From NCBI RefSeq assembly GCF_000382705.1, contig NZ_ARQE01000002.1:1-64000 (forward strand): a stretch of DNA of 64,000 bases, written 5' to 3'. The translations under genes were made by a program, and so were the position numbers. This DNA is from Aureimonas ureilytica DSM 18598 = NBRC 106430 (GTDB lineage: Bacteria > Pseudomonadota > Alphaproteobacteria > Rhizobiales > Rhizobiaceae). Positions 43,181 to 53,177 of the stretch are shown here, piece after piece (the stretch's first letter is position 1; the number at the start of each line of letters is the position of its first letter). Below the pieces are notes generated by a model. The model did not search any database. It was given only the letters and a program-made list of their open reading frames with translations, and was not told the origin of the DNA.

Positions 43181-44407
43181 CTACCCGAGCGCGAGAAGCT
43201 CGTCGGCGGCGCGGAGCCCGGTTTCGAAGGCGCCGTGGGCGGTGGAGAAGGCTTGGGCATGAGTAGCCTCGCCCGCCCACACGATCCGATCGTCGATGCG
43301 CTCGGCGAGGACCTGTCTCGCTCCGGCGTGGCCGGGCAGGGCGTGGGAGTAGGAGCCTTGGGCGAACGGATCGAGGCCCCAGGCGGTCTCGCAGTCCGGC
43401 TCGATCGCCTTCACGATGTCGGAGCCGTAGAGCGCGCGCAGCTCTTCGAGCGCGAACCGCGTCGCCGCGCCCGGTCCCTCGGCCTCCAGCGCCGCCGCAT
43501 GGCGACCGCCGAAGAAGCCTTCGATCAGCGGACGGCCGAACGGCCGAAGATTGTAGCTGCCCGTTGCCGCGCGATCGATCTGGCCGAAAAGATGACCCTC
43601 GACGGAAAACCGCTCGGGTTCGCGTAGGCGCAGAAACACCTTGTTCGCCAACCCGAGCGGGAGTCCGGCGGCGGCCTCAACCTTTGCGTCGTAGCGCCGG
43701 GGAAGACGCAGCGAGCCCTTCGCGATCGCGGGCGTCGGCACGGCGACCACCACATGGCGGGCCGCGAGATCGCCCCGGTTCGTGCGCAGCAGAGAGCCGT
43801 CTGCCCGGTCCTCGATCGCTTCGACGATCACATTGAGCTGGCATGGCAGCGAGCCGGCCAGCGCGGCGAGGGCGGTGCCGTAGCCCATCGTCAGGCGCCA
43901 GTTCACCCCCGTATCGACATAGGCCGCGTAGTCGAGAACCGACACGCGGTCGAACTCCGTGCCATTGTAGTAGCTGCTGACCGCGTCCATGAGCGCGTTC
44001 CAACGGCAGGCCGGGTCGAAATGATCGGCGGCAGCGCCCTCGCGCCCGTCGCGTGCCGCCTCGTCGAGACGTTCCTCGAACGCATCGAAGGCGGCGGCGA
44101 AGGCCTTCTGATCGAGGGGCGGAAAGCCGCGATCGCCTTCCTGCTCGTCCCATCTCGGCCGGGTGCGGTCGATCGCAACGCCTGCGGCTTCGAACAGGGG
44201 AACGAGCGGGTTGCGATCGGCCGAATGCAGCCATTCGCAGCCGAGATCGATCGGCTCGCCGCCTCGCGCCTGAACGGTGTGAGCACGCCCGCCCACGCGG
44301 TCCCGCGCTTCCAGAAGCAGCACCGAGCGACCGGCGGCGGCGAGGCGAGACGCTGCGGCGAGCCCCGCCGCGCCTGCGCCGATGACGGCGACATCGCAGG
44401 AATTCAT
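43181..44407 (-). CDS. FAD-dependent amine-oxidase-like protein
   Basis: 408 aa from ATG 44407 (in-frame ATG 44416 possible; neither has a good Shine-Dalgarno). Rossmann motif VIGAGAAGLAAASRL at residues 6-20, the LLLEARDRVGGRAHT motif of monoamine-oxidase-type flavoproteins, and C-terminal IVWAGEATHAQAFSTAHGAF with the FAD-binding GE-T segment. It oxidises an amine or polyamine of unknown identity. No TAT or Sec signal, so cytosolic. It converges on nagA with 25 bp between the stops. Confidence 0.88.
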   Translation of the reverse strand: MNSCDVAVIGAGAAGLAAASRLAAAGRSVLLLEARDRVGGRAHTVQARGGEPIDLGCEWLHSADRNPLVPLFEAAGVAIDRTRPRWDEQEGDRGFPPLDQKAFAAAFDAFEERLDEAARDGREGAAADHFDPACRWNALMDAVSSYYNGTEFDRVSVLDYAAYVDTGVNWRLTMGYGTALAALAGSLPCQLNVIVEAIEDRADGSLLRTNRGDLAARHVVVAVPTPAIAKGSLRLPRRYDAKVEAAAGLPLGLANKVFLRLREPERFSVEGHLFGQIDRAATGSYNLRPFGRPLIEGFFGGRHAAALEAEGPGAATRFALEELRALYGSDIVKAIEPDCETAWGLDPFAQGSYSHALPGHAGARQVLAERIDDRIVWAGEATHAQAFSTAHGAFETGLRAADELLALG

Positions 44408-44649
44408 GAGGACCATCGTGTTTGGAAAAGAAGTGGACCGCCGTCCAAATGAGTGCGCTCGCCGGCAATGTCCAGATCGAGTGGAAAGCATCCGGTTGGC
44501 GCGGCAAGAGGCGGGTGGGACGCCGAAAGCCGCCCAAACCGGATGCTGTGGAGAGTTCTAACGTAGGCGGATTGCAACTCCGTGAAGGCCCTGCGACAAA
44601 TTTGCGGCGATCGCTGCGGGCGACGGGTGAGGCGCGGCCGGCCTCCTCG

Positions 44650-45261
44650 TCAGGTCCACTGTTTCAACAGGTTTTCCGTCGCGATGGTCTCGACCTGCTG
44701 GCCGTAGCGACGGCGATAGACCTCGATCTGTGCATCATGCGCATCGTCGCTGGAGGAACAGAGCGCGTCCGTCACAAGGATCATGCGATAGCCGCGGTCG
44801 ACCCCGCCGAGCACGGTGCCGAGAACGCAGACATCGGTTTCCCCGCCCGTGACGATCAGCGTGTCCGTCCCCTGCGAGCGCAGCATCTCGTCGAAGGCCG
44901 GCTCCATCCAGGGCGAGTAAACCGCCTTATCGAAGACGAGGGCGGGCGGCACGAAGGCGGCGAGGCTCGGCACCAGCTCGACCATGTCCTCGCCCAGCTC
45001 GTCCAGCGTCATGGACGACCAGCGCTCATAATAGCGCCGCCAAGTGCCCTGGCCTTCGCCGGGGTGGCGCGCCGGCACGAAGCGCGTGAACAGGGTGCGT
45101 TCGGGATGCGCTTCGACGATGCGGCGCGCGTTCGGCAAGACGCGCTCCGCCCAGGGGGTCTTCCAATCGGTCTCTTCCGCAAACAGGCGCTGAAGATCGA
45201 CGCAGACATGAAGCGCTTTTCCGCCGATCGGTCCAAAGCGTAGGTCGCCTTCTTCGCTCAT
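44650..45261 (-). CDS. Isochorismatase-family cysteine hydrolase
   Basis: 203 aa. Catalytic triad D22 (CVDLQRLF), K112 (FDKAVYSP) and C145 (GGETDVCVLG). The metal-binding D-x-H-x-x-x-H of nicotinamidase PncA is absent: the equivalent stretch is FTRFVPARHPGEG. So despite lying divergently beside nadE it is probably not PncA. Substrate unknown, likely an amide or carbamoyl compound. ATG 45261 has GGAGA nine bases upstream. The 242 bp between it and the FAD oxidase gene hold nothing I recognise. Confidence 0.86.
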   Translation of the reverse strand: MSEEGDLRFGPIGGKALHVCVDLQRLFAEETDWKTPWAERVLPNARRIVEAHPERTLFTRFVPARHPGEGQGTWRRYYERWSSMTLDELGEDMVELVPSLAAFVPPALVFDKAVYSPWMEPAFDEMLRSQGTDTLIVTGGETDVCVLGTVLGGVDRGYRMILVTDALCSSSDDAHDAQIEVYRRRYGQQVETIATENLLKQWT

Positions 45262-45449
45262 CGTGGCCGTCTCCTTTCGCGTGGGAAGAGCGGCCCGCGA
45301 TCCGGCGTTCCGAAGGCGGAAGCGGAACTTGCGTAGATGGATGCCAAAATCCTCGCCTTCCCCTAGACTGGAAAGGGCGCGGACCGGTTGATTCTGGAGC
45401 CGCGTCATCCAGCTCAGGTTCGTTCGATCTGTAAGCGAGGCCCGGCACC

Positions 45450-47522
45450 ATGTTCTCCGAAAGCGCACCGCGTCGTGCCGACCGTTTCCATTCGATCCAC
45501 GAACACGGGTTCGTGCGCGTCGCCGTCGCGACGCCGCGCGTCTTCGTCGCCGATCCGCAAGCCAATGCCGAGGAGGTGCTGCGCGAGGCGGGCCGGGCGG
45601 CCGAACGGCATGTCGACCTCGTCGTCTTCCCGGAACTCGGTCTGTCCGCCTACGCGATCGACGATCTGCACCTGCAGGAGGCGCTGCTCGACGATGTCGA
45701 GCGCGCGATCGCTCGCATCGCGGCGGCGTCCGCCGACCTTCCCTCGGTGCTTCTGGTCGGCGCACCGCTTCGCCGGAACGGCCGGCTCTACAATTGCGGG
45801 ATCGCGATCGCGCGGGGCGCGATCCTCGGCGTCGTGCCCAAGGTCTTCCTGCCGAACTATCGCGAGTATTACGAGAAGCGCTGGTTCGCTTCGGGAGCGG
45901 GCATCACCGGCGTCGAGATGGACGTCGCGGGCCAGACGGTGCCTTTCGGCACAGATCTCCTGTTCGCCGCGGCGGACCTGCCCGACTTCATCTTCCATAT
46001 GGAAGTCTGCGAGGATTTCTGGTCGCCGACGCCGCCTTCGATCGAAGGCGCGCTCGCCGGGGCGCTGCTCCTGTGCAACCTGTCTGCCTCCAATATCGTG
46101 GTCGGCAAGTCGGCCGACCGCCACCTTCTGACCTCCGCCCATGCGATGCGCTGCATGGCAGCTTACGTCTATTCGGCGGCCGGGCAGGGCGAGAGCACGA
46201 ACGATCTGTCCTGGGACGGGCAGGCGATGATCTACGAGTTCGGCGATCTCCTCGCCGAGTCCGAGCGCTTCGCCCGCGAGCCGCAGCTGACGCTGGCCGA
46301 TGTCGATCTCCAGCGCCTGCGCCTCGAGCGCATGCGGGTGCCGACCTTCAACGACGCCGCGGCGCAGGCCGGCCATCCTGAACGGCGCTTCCGGCGCATC
46401 GAGTTCCTGCATCAGCCATCCTTCGCGAATGTCGGGCTGGAGCGTCGCCTTCGCCGCTTTCCCTATGTGCCCGACACGGCCTCGCGCCTCGATCAGGATT
46501 GCTACGAGGCGTTCAACATCCAGGTTCATGCGCTGATCAAGCGTTTCGAATCGACGCCGGGCGATCGGATGGTGATCGGCGTGTCCGGCGGGCTCGATTC
46601 GACGCATGCGCTGATCGTCGCCGCCAAGGCCTGCGACATTCTCGGCCTGCCGCGCTCGACGATCCTCGGCTTCACCATGCCGGGCTTCGCCACGGGCGAC
46701 GCCACCAAGGGCAATGCCTGGGCGCTGATGCGCGCGCTCGGCGTGGAGGCCGACGAGATCGATATCCGCCCGGCCGCCAGGCAGATGCTGAGCGACATGG
46801 GCCACGCCTTCTCGGCGGGCGAGCCGGTCTACGACATCACGTTCGAAAACGTGCAGGCGGGGCTGCGGACCGACTATCTCTTCCGCCTCGCCAACCAGCG
46901 CAACGGCTTCGTCATCGGCACCGGCGACCTGTCGGAACTGGCACTCGGCTGGTGCACCTATGGCGTGGGCGACCAGATGAGCCATTACGGCGTCAATGCC
47001 GGCATCCCGAAGACGCTGATCCAGTATCTCATTCGCTGGACCGTCACGACCGGCCAGTTCGACGCCGAGACGAACCGGGTTCTGACGGCGATCCTCGACA
47101 CGGAAATCTCGCCCGAACTCGTGCCGGCCGACGCCAGCGGCGCGCTGCAAAGCACCGAGTCGAAGATCGGCCCCTATGAACTGAACGACTTCTTCCTGTT
47201 CCACGTCATGCGCTACGGCCAGCCACCCGCGAAGGTGGCCTTCATGGCGCTTCACGCGTGGAAGGACACGGCCACCGCCGGCTGGCCGGCGCATTTCCCG
47301 GATGCCAAGAAGAACGCCTACGAACTCGCCACGATCCGGCATTGGCTGGAGCGCTTCCTCGTGCGGTTCTTCCAGACGAGCCAGTTCAAGCGCACGGCCA
47401 TGCCGAACGGGCCGAAGGTCTCGGCCGGCGGAAGCCTGTCGCCGCGCGGCGACTGGCGCGCGCCGTCCGATGGTCGCGCGGACGCCTGGCTGCGGGATCT
47501 GGAGCGCGTTCCCAAAGCCTGA
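45450..47522 (+). CDS. nadE: Glutamine-dependent NAD+ synthase
   Basis: 690 aa, two-domain form. N-terminal nitrilase-type glutaminase domain with triad E62 (FPELGLSAY), K131 (PKVFLPNY) and C187 (MEVCEDFW). C-terminal ATP-pyrophosphatase synthetase with SGGLDST at 379-385 and GTGDLSELALGW. It amidates deamido-NAD using glutamine ammonia channelled between domains. Length and layout match the large bacterial glutamine-dependent class. With nadK at 40992 the window covers the last steps to NADP. It converges on the GGDEF gene. Confidence 0.96.
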   Translation: MFSESAPRRADRFHSIHEHGFVRVAVATPRVFVADPQANAEEVLREAGRAAERHVDLVVFPELGLSAYAIDDLHLQEALLDDVERAIARIAAASADLPSVLLVGAPLRRNGRLYNCGIAIARGAILGVVPKVFLPNYREYYEKRWFASGAGITGVEMDVAGQTVPFGTDLLFAAADLPDFIFHMEVCEDFWSPTPPSIEGALAGALLLCNLSASNIVVGKSADRHLLTSAHAMRCMAAYVYSAAGQGESTNDLSWDGQAMIYEFGDLLAESERFAREPQLTLADVDLQRLRLERMRVPTFNDAAAQAGHPERRFRRIEFLHQPSFANVGLERRLRRFPYVPDTASRLDQDCYEAFNIQVHALIKRFESTPGDRMVIGVSGGLDSTHALIVAAKACDILGLPRSTILGFTMPGFATGDATKGNAWALMRALGVEADEIDIRPAARQMLSDMGHAFSAGEPVYDITFENVQAGLRTDYLFRLANQRNGFVIGTGDLSELALGWCTYGVGDQMSHYGVNAGIPKTLIQYLIRWTVTTGQFDAETNRVLTAILDTEISPELVPADASGALQSTESKIGPYELNDFFLFHVMRYGQPPAKVAFMALHAWKDTATAGWPAHFPDAKKNAYELATIRHWLERFLVRFFQTSQFKRTAMPNGPKVSAGGSLSPRGDWRAPSDGRADAWLRDLERVPKA

Positions 47523-47558
47523 TCGGACGGGCGCGAACGCGGCGTCGTCACGCTTCGG

Positions 47559-48683
47559 TCAGGCGGCCTTGACGCAGTCGCGGCCGGCGAGTTTCGCCTC
47601 GTAGAGAGCGGCGTCCGCCCGTTCGATCGCAGATCGCAGGCCGAGCTTGGCACCGGCGAGTGCCACGCCGACGCTGACGGTGACCTGGATCAGATCATCG
47701 TTCCAGGGCACGGGTCGGCTCGCCATGGCGGAGCGCAGGCGTTCGGCGAGGCTCAGCGCCACTTGCCGATCGTGTCCGGGAAAGACCAGTACGAACTCCT
47801 CGCCGCCGAGCCGCGCGAGATGTCCTCCATCGGGAAGAACGGCCGTCGCGCGCTTGGCGAATTCCTTGAGCACTTCATCCCCCGCCGCATGGCCGAAGCG
47901 GTCGTTTACCGCCTTGAAGTGATCGAGATCGGCGAAGAGAACGCAGCTTTCCCTGGACTGGTTGGCGAGGGCCGAGGCCAGCCCCTCGCGATTGAGAAGC
48001 TGCGTCAGCGAATCGGTCCGCGCCAGCCTTTCGATCGCGGCATAGGCCTTCTCGGCGTCCAGGGCGAGGATGCAGGTCGTCAGCACGATCGATGTCACAT
48101 GATCGCTGACGAAGATGCCGACCACCAGCATCGAGGGATAGGTTGGATGAACGGGAAGGAGCGGGAAGCAGATCGACACCGCCACCACCACGAGCGCGAT
48201 GCCGGCCATAAGCCGGATCGGAGAACGCGGTCCGCGAGAGGTCAGCACATAATGGGCGATCGCCGCCTCGTGCAGCGCATAGGCGAGCGTGCTGGCGGCA
48301 TTGGTCACGTCCGCATCGACATTCAGAGCGGACAGGAGAAGGTGAACGGCGGTCGGCAGAACGAGCAGCCCGACCATCCGCCTCGTCATCGCCGAGCGCC
48401 CGTCGAACCGGCGGAACCCGCTCCAGAACAGCGAGCCGGCCATCGACCAGCCGAGGAGAGCCCATTCGCTGCCGTAGTAGCCGAAATCCACGAAGCCGAT
48501 CGCCATCACGGCGCAGAGCAGGAAGCTCGCACCGAACAGCAGGAAGGAGGTCTTGCTTCGACGCAGCAACCAGCACGTCGTGAAGACCGCTCCACACGTC
48601 GCGAAGACGATGGAATCGGTCAGCTGAAGGGTGGATATCGAAGGGTCCATGACGGTCAACCCATGTCTCATGGACCGATCCAT
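47559..48683 (-). CDS. Membrane-bound GGDEF diguanylate cyclase
   Basis: 374 aa from ATG 48683 (alternatives 48671 and 48650). The N-terminal half has about six or seven hydrophobic segments (residues 20-205) of a membrane sensor type, then a GGDEF domain with DSLTQLLNREGL, VLFADLDHFKAVNDRFGH and the active-site RLGGEEFVLVF. An RxxD inhibitory site is not apparent just before GGEEF. It makes cyclic-di-GMP; the double-PilZ protein at 29962 is a candidate receptor. The long frame to 48872 runs through tRNA-Lys and is not the start. Confidence 0.9.
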   Translation of the reverse strand: MDRSMRHGLTVMDPSISTLQLTDSIVFATCGAVFTTCWLLRRSKTSFLLFGASFLLCAVMAIGFVDFGYYGSEWALLGWSMAGSLFWSGFRRFDGRSAMTRRMVGLLVLPTAVHLLLSALNVDADVTNAASTLAYALHEAAIAHYVLTSRGPRSPIRLMAGIALVVVAVSICFPLLPVHPTYPSMLVVGIFVSDHVTSIVLTTCILALDAEKAYAAIERLARTDSLTQLLNREGLASALANQSRESCVLFADLDHFKAVNDRFGHAAGDEVLKEFAKRATAVLPDGGHLARLGGEEFVLVFPGHDRQVALSLAERLRSAMASRPVPWNDDLIQVTVSVGVALAGAKLGLRSAIERADAALYEAKLAGRDCVKAA

Positions 48684-48836
48684 ACCCCTTCGCGAGGTAA
48701 GGTTCCTTAACCGCTGGGAAGAAGCCGCGCGGATGGTTTGTCGCGGCTTTCCGATATGATTTCGATTTGAATCATATGAGCAACCCGCAGCAAGGCACCG
48801 CAGAGCGAACGGGAATGAGAAATGGGGTTTTGAGAA

Positions 48837-48912
48837 TGGTGAGCGCGGTGGGACTCGAACCCACGACCACATGATTAAAAGTCACGTGCTCTACCAACTG
48901 AGCTACGCGCTC
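48837..48912 (-). tRNA. tRNA-Lys (anticodon TTT)
   Basis: 76 nt with encoded CCA. Acceptor gagcgcg/cgcgctc fully paired, D-arm tagctcagttggtaga, anticodon loop ctTTTaa, T-arm gggttcgagtccc. A perfect inverted repeat sits just upstream of its 5' end (48918-48933). Confidence 0.97.
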
Positions 48913-48917
48913 GAACC

Positions 48918-48933
48918 AACATGAACTCATGTT
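48918..48933. repeat. Perfect palindrome in the tRNA-Lys 5' leader
   Basis: AACATGA-AC-TCATGTT, 7-bp arms with a 2-bp centre, five bases upstream of the mature tRNA 5' end. Could be a protein-binding site or a processing structure in the precursor. Confidence 0.45.
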
Positions 48934-49077
48934 TGGAATGCGCGGACCATAGAAAGGTCGCGCGCTGGGGTCAACCGCTTTCGCTGGCGGTCCACAGCGT
49001 TTGAACCCCACGGCGCTTCGTCGTATGACCCGCCGCATGGGGCCGTGCGCGGCGGTTCAAAGGGAAGGGCGGGTGCG

Positions 49078-49818
49078 TTGATTTCGGACCTTTCGTATCC
49101 GACGGCGATTCTCGCCGGGGCTCTGTCGTTTCTCTCGCCCTGCGTCCTGCCGCTCGTGCCTCCCTATCTCTGCTACATGGCGGGCGTTTCCGCCGACGAT
49201 CTGCGTCGGGGCGGCCCGACCTCCACGCCGGGCTATGGGCGCCTCGTCCTGACGGCGGTGCTTTTCGTTCTCGGCTTCTCCACCGTCTTCGTTCTCCTGG
49301 GGGCGGGGGCGAGCACCCTAGGACAGCTGCTCCGGCGCAACATGGACTGGCTGGCCATCCTGGCGGGTGTCGCGATCATCCTGATGGGGCTGAAGTTCCT
49401 TGGGCTTCTGCGGCTCGACATCCTGTCGCGCGAGGCACGCTTTCAGCCAGAAGCGCCGCGCCGCTCGCTCGGGGGTGCCTATCTCATGGGCCTCGCCTTC
49501 GCTTTCGGCTGGACGCCCTGCATCGGGCCGGTTCTCGGGCTGATCCTGGGGCTCGCGGGCGCGCGGCAGTCCGTCTCGGAGGGCATGCTGATGCTCGGCT
49601 TCTATTCGGCGGGGCTCGGCATTCCGTTCATTCTGAGCGCTGCCTTTTCTGCCGCGTTCCTGCGCGCCATGGGCCGCATTCGCGCGCATTTCGGCCTGAT
49701 CGAGAAGGCCATGGGCGTGATGTTGGTCGCCACCGGCGTCCTGTTTCTGACCGGCGGCATGCAGGCCCTGTCGTTTTGGCTTCTCGAAACCTTCCCGGCC
49801 CTTCAAAAGATCGGTTGA
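49078..49818 (+). CDS. ccdA: Cytochrome c biogenesis protein CcdA
   Basis: 246 aa, six-TM thiol-transfer protein of the DsbD/CcdA family. The two redox cysteines are in [14 protein letters not shown] and [12 protein letters not shown]. It moves electrons across the inner membrane to reduce apocytochrome c. TTG 49078 gives the usual family N-terminus ([17 protein letters not shown]); GTG 49045 is the longer alternative. No ccm or thioredoxin-like partner is adjacent; glmU follows in the same direction 59 bp later. Confidence 0.9.
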   Translation: MISDLSYPTAILAGALSFLSPCVLPLVPPYLCYMAGVSADDLRRGGPTSTPGYGRLVLTAVLFVLGFSTVFVLLGAGASTLGQLLRRNMDWLAILAGVAIILMGLKFLGLLRLDILSREARFQPEAPRRSLGGAYLMGLAFAFGWTPCIGPVLGLILGLAGARQSVSEGMLMLGFYSAGLGIPFILSAAFSAAFLRAMGRIRAHFGLIEKAMGVMLVATGVLFLTGGMQALSFWLLETFPALQKIG

Positions 49819-49877
49819 TCCCCTTATCGCTGGGCGATCGATCGACCCTGCCGCTTCATCCCAAGGACCAGCCGCCG

Positions 49878-51230
49878 ATGACCCGCACCTGCCTTTCCCT
49901 CGTTCTGGCCGCAGGCGAGGGAACCCGGATGAAATCGTCGCGCGCGAAGGTCCTGCACGAGGTGGCCCATCGCCCGCTCGTGCTCCACGCCGTCGATGCC
50001 GCGATCAGCGCCGGTTCGACCGAAACCGTCCTCGTGGTCGGGCGCGACGCGGAAAGCGTGGTCGGCCTCGTCAGGACGTTCGAGCCTCCGCTTCGCGCCT
50101 TCTCACAGCTCGAACGCCTCGGCACGGCCCATGCCGCCCTAGCGGCGCGCGAGGCGCTGACGGAGGGGTTCGACGACGTTCTGATCCTGTTCGGCGACAC
50201 GCCGCTTGTGCGGCCCGAAACGCTCCTGGCCGCCCGCGCCGAGATCGCGGCGGGCGCGGCGGTCTGCGTCGTCGGCTTCCGGACGCCACGGCCGACCGGA
50301 TATGGGCGCCTGATCCTCAACGGACGCGATCTCGTCGCGATCCGCGAACACAAGGACGCCTCGGAAGAGGAACGCCGGATCGAACTTTGCAATGGCGGCG
50401 TGATGGCGATCGACGGACGCCGGGCGCTCGATCTCCTGTCGCGGATCGGCAACGAGAACGCCAAGGGCGAATATTACCTCACCGACATCGTGTCGCTGGC
50501 GCATGGCGACGGGCTGCCCGTGCGCATGGTCGTCGCGGACGAAGAAGACGTCCTCGGCGTCAACACGCGGCTCGAACTCGCGCGGGTCGAATCGATCTGG
50601 CAGGCCCGCCGCCGCGACGAGATGATGCTGGCCGGTGTCACGCTCCAGGCGCCGGACACGGTGTTCTTTGCCGCCGACACCGTGATCGAGCCCGATGTCG
50701 TGATCGAGCCGAACGTCGTGTTCGGACCCGGCGTTCACATTGCGAGCGGCGCCGTGGTCCATGCCTTCAACCATCTGGAAGGCGCCCGCGTCGGCCCGCA
50801 GGCGAGCGTCGGGCCTTTCGCGCGGCTGCGGCCGGGGGCCGATCTTCACGCCCGCGCCAAGGTCGGCAACTTCGTGGAGATCAAGAGCACGACGGTCGGC
50901 GAGGGCGCCAAGGTCAGCCATCTGACCTATCTCGGCGACGCCAGCGTCGGTGCCGAGGCCAATATCGGCGCGGGCACGATCACCTGCAATTACGATGGGT
51001 TCAACAAATACCGCACGGCGATCGGGGCCGGCGCCTTCATCGGTTCCAACTCCGCGCTGGTGGCGCCGGTGCTGATCGGCGACGGCGCCTATGTCGGCTC
51101 GGGCAGCATCATCACCGAGGACGTGCCGGCCGACGCGCTGGCCATCGGCCGGGCCCGGCAGGTGGTGAAGGAAGGTCGCGGGCGCGAGATCAACGAGCGC
51201 AACGCCGCCCGCAAGGCTGGCCGGTCTTAA
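49878..51230 (+). CDS. glmU: Bifunctional GlmU (GlcN-1-P acetyltransferase / UDP-GlcNAc pyrophosphorylase)
   Basis: 450 aa. N-terminal uridyltransferase with [23 protein letters not shown] and GEYYLTDIV. The C-terminal left-handed beta-helix acetyltransferase, from about residue 255, has [42 protein letters not shown] and [11 protein letters not shown]. It supplies UDP-GlcNAc for peptidoglycan and LPS. ATG 49878; the frame upstream is an extension from ccdA. It precedes glmS, forming a compact hexosamine unit. Confidence 0.96.
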   Translation: MTRTCLSLVLAAGEGTRMKSSRAKVLHEVAHRPLVLHAVDAAISAGSTETVLVVGRDAESVVGLVRTFEPPLRAFSQLERLGTAHAALAAREALTEGFDDVLILFGDTPLVRPETLLAARAEIAAGAAVCVVGFRTPRPTGYGRLILNGRDLVAIREHKDASEEERRIELCNGGVMAIDGRRALDLLSRIGNENAKGEYYLTDIVSLAHGDGLPVRMVVADEEDVLGVNTRLELARVESIWQARRRDEMMLAGVTLQAPDTVFFAADTVIEPDVVIEPNVVFGPGVHIASGAVVHAFNHLEGARVGPQASVGPFARLRPGADLHARAKVGNFVEIKSTTVGEGAKVSHLTYLGDASVGAEANIGAGTITCNYDGFNKYRTAIGAGAFIGSNSALVAPVLIGDGAYVGSGSIITEDVPADALAIGRARQVVKEGRGREINERNAARKAGRS

Positions 51231-51347
51231 CCAGACGCGCCGTTCGCGACAGGTTCGCAATGAAAATTGAGCGATGGTTTCGCGCCGTCGCGCTATCTGG
51301 CTGAACGCAAGGGGCGCGCCGGCGTCCGCCCGAAAGGATCTTTGTTC

Positions 51348-53174
51348 ATGTGTGGTATTATCGGGATCATCAGCCAGACCCCCGTCGCCTCGCGGCTGGT
51401 GGATTCGCTCAAGCGGCTGGAATATCGCGGCTATGATTCCGCCGGCATCGCGACGCTGGAAGACGGCGCGCTGCAACGGCGCCGGGCCGCCGGCAAGCTG
51501 CGCAACCTGGAAGCCGTCCTTGCGGAGCAGCCGCTCCACGGCACGATCGGCATCGGCCACACGCGCTGGGCGACCCACGGCGTTCCCAACGAGACGAACG
51601 CCCATCCGCACGCGACGCGCCGCCTGTCGGTCGTCCACAACGGCATCATCGAGAATTTCCGCGAGCTGAAGAGCGAGTTGGCGGCTGACGGCTACACGTT
51701 CGAGAGCGAGACCGATTCCGAGGTGGTCGCCGTCTATGTCACGCGCCAGATGGAGCGTGGCATGTCGGCGAGCGAGGCGGTGGCCTCGACGCTCGCGATC
51801 CTCGAAGGCGCCTTCTCGCTGGCCTTCCTGTTCGACGGCGACGACAAGCTCCTGATCGGCGCGCGGCGCGGCAGCCCGCTGGCGATCGGCGAGGGTGAGG
51901 GCGAGATGTTCCTCGGCTCCGACGCGATCGCGCTGTCGCCCTTCACCGATGCCGTCCGCTACCTGGAGGATGGCGACTGGGCCGTCCTGACGCACGAGGG
52001 CGCCTCGATCTTCGACGCGACCGGCGCGCCGGTCATGCGGCCCGTCCGGCGTTCGGTCGGCAAGGCCTTCTATGTCGACAAGGGCAATCATCGCCATTTC
52101 ATGCAGAAGGAAATGTACGAGCAGCCCGAAGTGCTCTCGCATACGCTCGGCGCCTTCGTGGACATGACGAGCGGGCGCACGCGCCTGCCGCAAGGCCAGG
52201 CCTTCGACTTCACCAAGGTCCGCCGCATCGCCATGTCGGCCTGCGGCACAGGCTATTACGCCGCCCTCGTCGGCCGCTATTATTTCGAGCGCTTCGCGGG
52301 CATCGCCTGCGATCTCGATGTCGCCTCCGAGTTCCGCTATCGTGAAAGCCCGCTCGGCGATGTCGATCTCGCGCTCTTCGTCTCGCAGTCGGGCGAGACG
52401 GCCGATACGCTGGCGTCGCTGCGCTATGCCAAGGAATCCGGGCTCACGACGGCGGTGGTCGTCAACGTGCAGGAATCCACCATGGCACGCGAGGCCGATC
52501 TGGTCTTCCCGACGCTCGCGGGGCCCGAAATCGGCGTCGCCTCCACCAAGGCCTTCACCTGCCAGCTCATGGCGCTCGCAGCCCTCGCGATCCGCGCCGG
52601 CGTCGATCGGGGCGTGATTTCGGGCGATGGCGAGCTGGAACTGACCCGTGCGCTCGCGGAAGCCCCGCGTCTCGTCAACGCCGCGCTGCATCTCGAGGAT
52701 CAGGTCGAGACGCTGTCCCGCGAGATGGCGACGCATCGCCATGCACTCTTTCTTGGCCGGGGCTTCTCCTTCCCGCTGGCCCTCGAAGGTGCGCTGAAGC
52801 TGAAGGAAATCAGCTACATCCACGCCGAAGGCTATGCGGCGGGCGAGCTGAAGCACGGGCCGATCGCTCTCATCGACGAGACCATGCCGGTGGTCGTCGT
52901 CGCGCCGCATGACCGGGTGTTCGAGAAGACCGTGTCGAACATGCAGGAAGTCGCGGCGCGCGGCGGGCGGATCATCCTCCTGACCGACGAGTCGGGCGCG
53001 GCATCCGGCGCGGTTCAGGCGGCGAGCACGCTGGTCCTGCCGGATATGCCGGATATCCTGATCCCGATGGTTTTCGCCGTTCCGCTGCAGCTTCTGGCCT
53101 ACCATACGGCCGTGCAGATGGGCACGGATGTCGACCAGCCCCGCAATCTCGCCAAATCCGTGACGGTGGAGTGA
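51348..53174 (+). CDS. glmS: Glutamine-fructose-6-phosphate aminotransferase (isomerizing)
   Basis: 608 aa. Ntn glutaminase with nucleophile Cys2 (MCGIIGI; the Met is removed), then two SIS domains: MSACGTGYYAALVG, SQSGETADTLASL and GRGFSFPLALEGALKLKEIS, with C-terminal LAKSVTVE. It makes GlcN-6-P, the first step before GlmU. ATG 51348 is fixed by the required Met-Cys; the frame upstream to 51267 is not used. I see no glmS ribozyme-like structure in the 117-bp gap. It converges on recG with 3 bp between the stops. Confidence 0.97.
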   Translation: MCGIIGIISQTPVASRLVDSLKRLEYRGYDSAGIATLEDGALQRRRAAGKLRNLEAVLAEQPLHGTIGIGHTRWATHGVPNETNAHPHATRRLSVVHNGIIENFRELKSELAADGYTFESETDSEVVAVYVTRQMERGMSASEAVASTLAILEGAFSLAFLFDGDDKLLIGARRGSPLAIGEGEGEMFLGSDAIALSPFTDAVRYLEDGDWAVLTHEGASIFDATGAPVMRPVRRSVGKAFYVDKGNHRHFMQKEMYEQPEVLSHTLGAFVDMTSGRTRLPQGQAFDFTKVRRIAMSACGTGYYAALVGRYYFERFAGIACDLDVASEFRYRESPLGDVDLALFVSQSGETADTLASLRYAKESGLTTAVVVNVQESTMAREADLVFPTLAGPEIGVASTKAFTCQLMALAALAIRAGVDRGVISGDGELELTRALAEAPRLVNAALHLEDQVETLSREMATHRHALFLGRGFSFPLALEGALKLKEISYIHAEGYAAGELKHGPIALIDETMPVVVVAPHDRVFEKTVSNMQEVAARGGRIILLTDESGAASGAVQAASTLVLPDMPDILIPMVFAVPLQLLAYHTAVQMGTDVDQPRNLAKSVTVE

Positions 53175-53177
53175 GGC

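Noticed and set aside
44650-45261. Nicotinamidase (pncA) assignment by proximity to nadE
   Set aside because: The metal-binding D-x-H-x-x-x-H motif is absent.
48913-48926. GAAC half-sites beside tRNA-Lys as an SOS box
   Set aside because: The spacing is six rather than seven bases, and a tRNA-Lys gene is an unlikely SOS target.
51231-51347. glmS ribozyme upstream of glmS
   Set aside because: I see no matching conserved core or paired elements in the short gap, and the ribozyme is characteristic of Gram-positive bacteria.
50139-53105. 988-codon open frame antisense to glmU and glmS
   Set aside because: It spans two unmistakable genes and their gap, shows no motifs, and has shadow composition.
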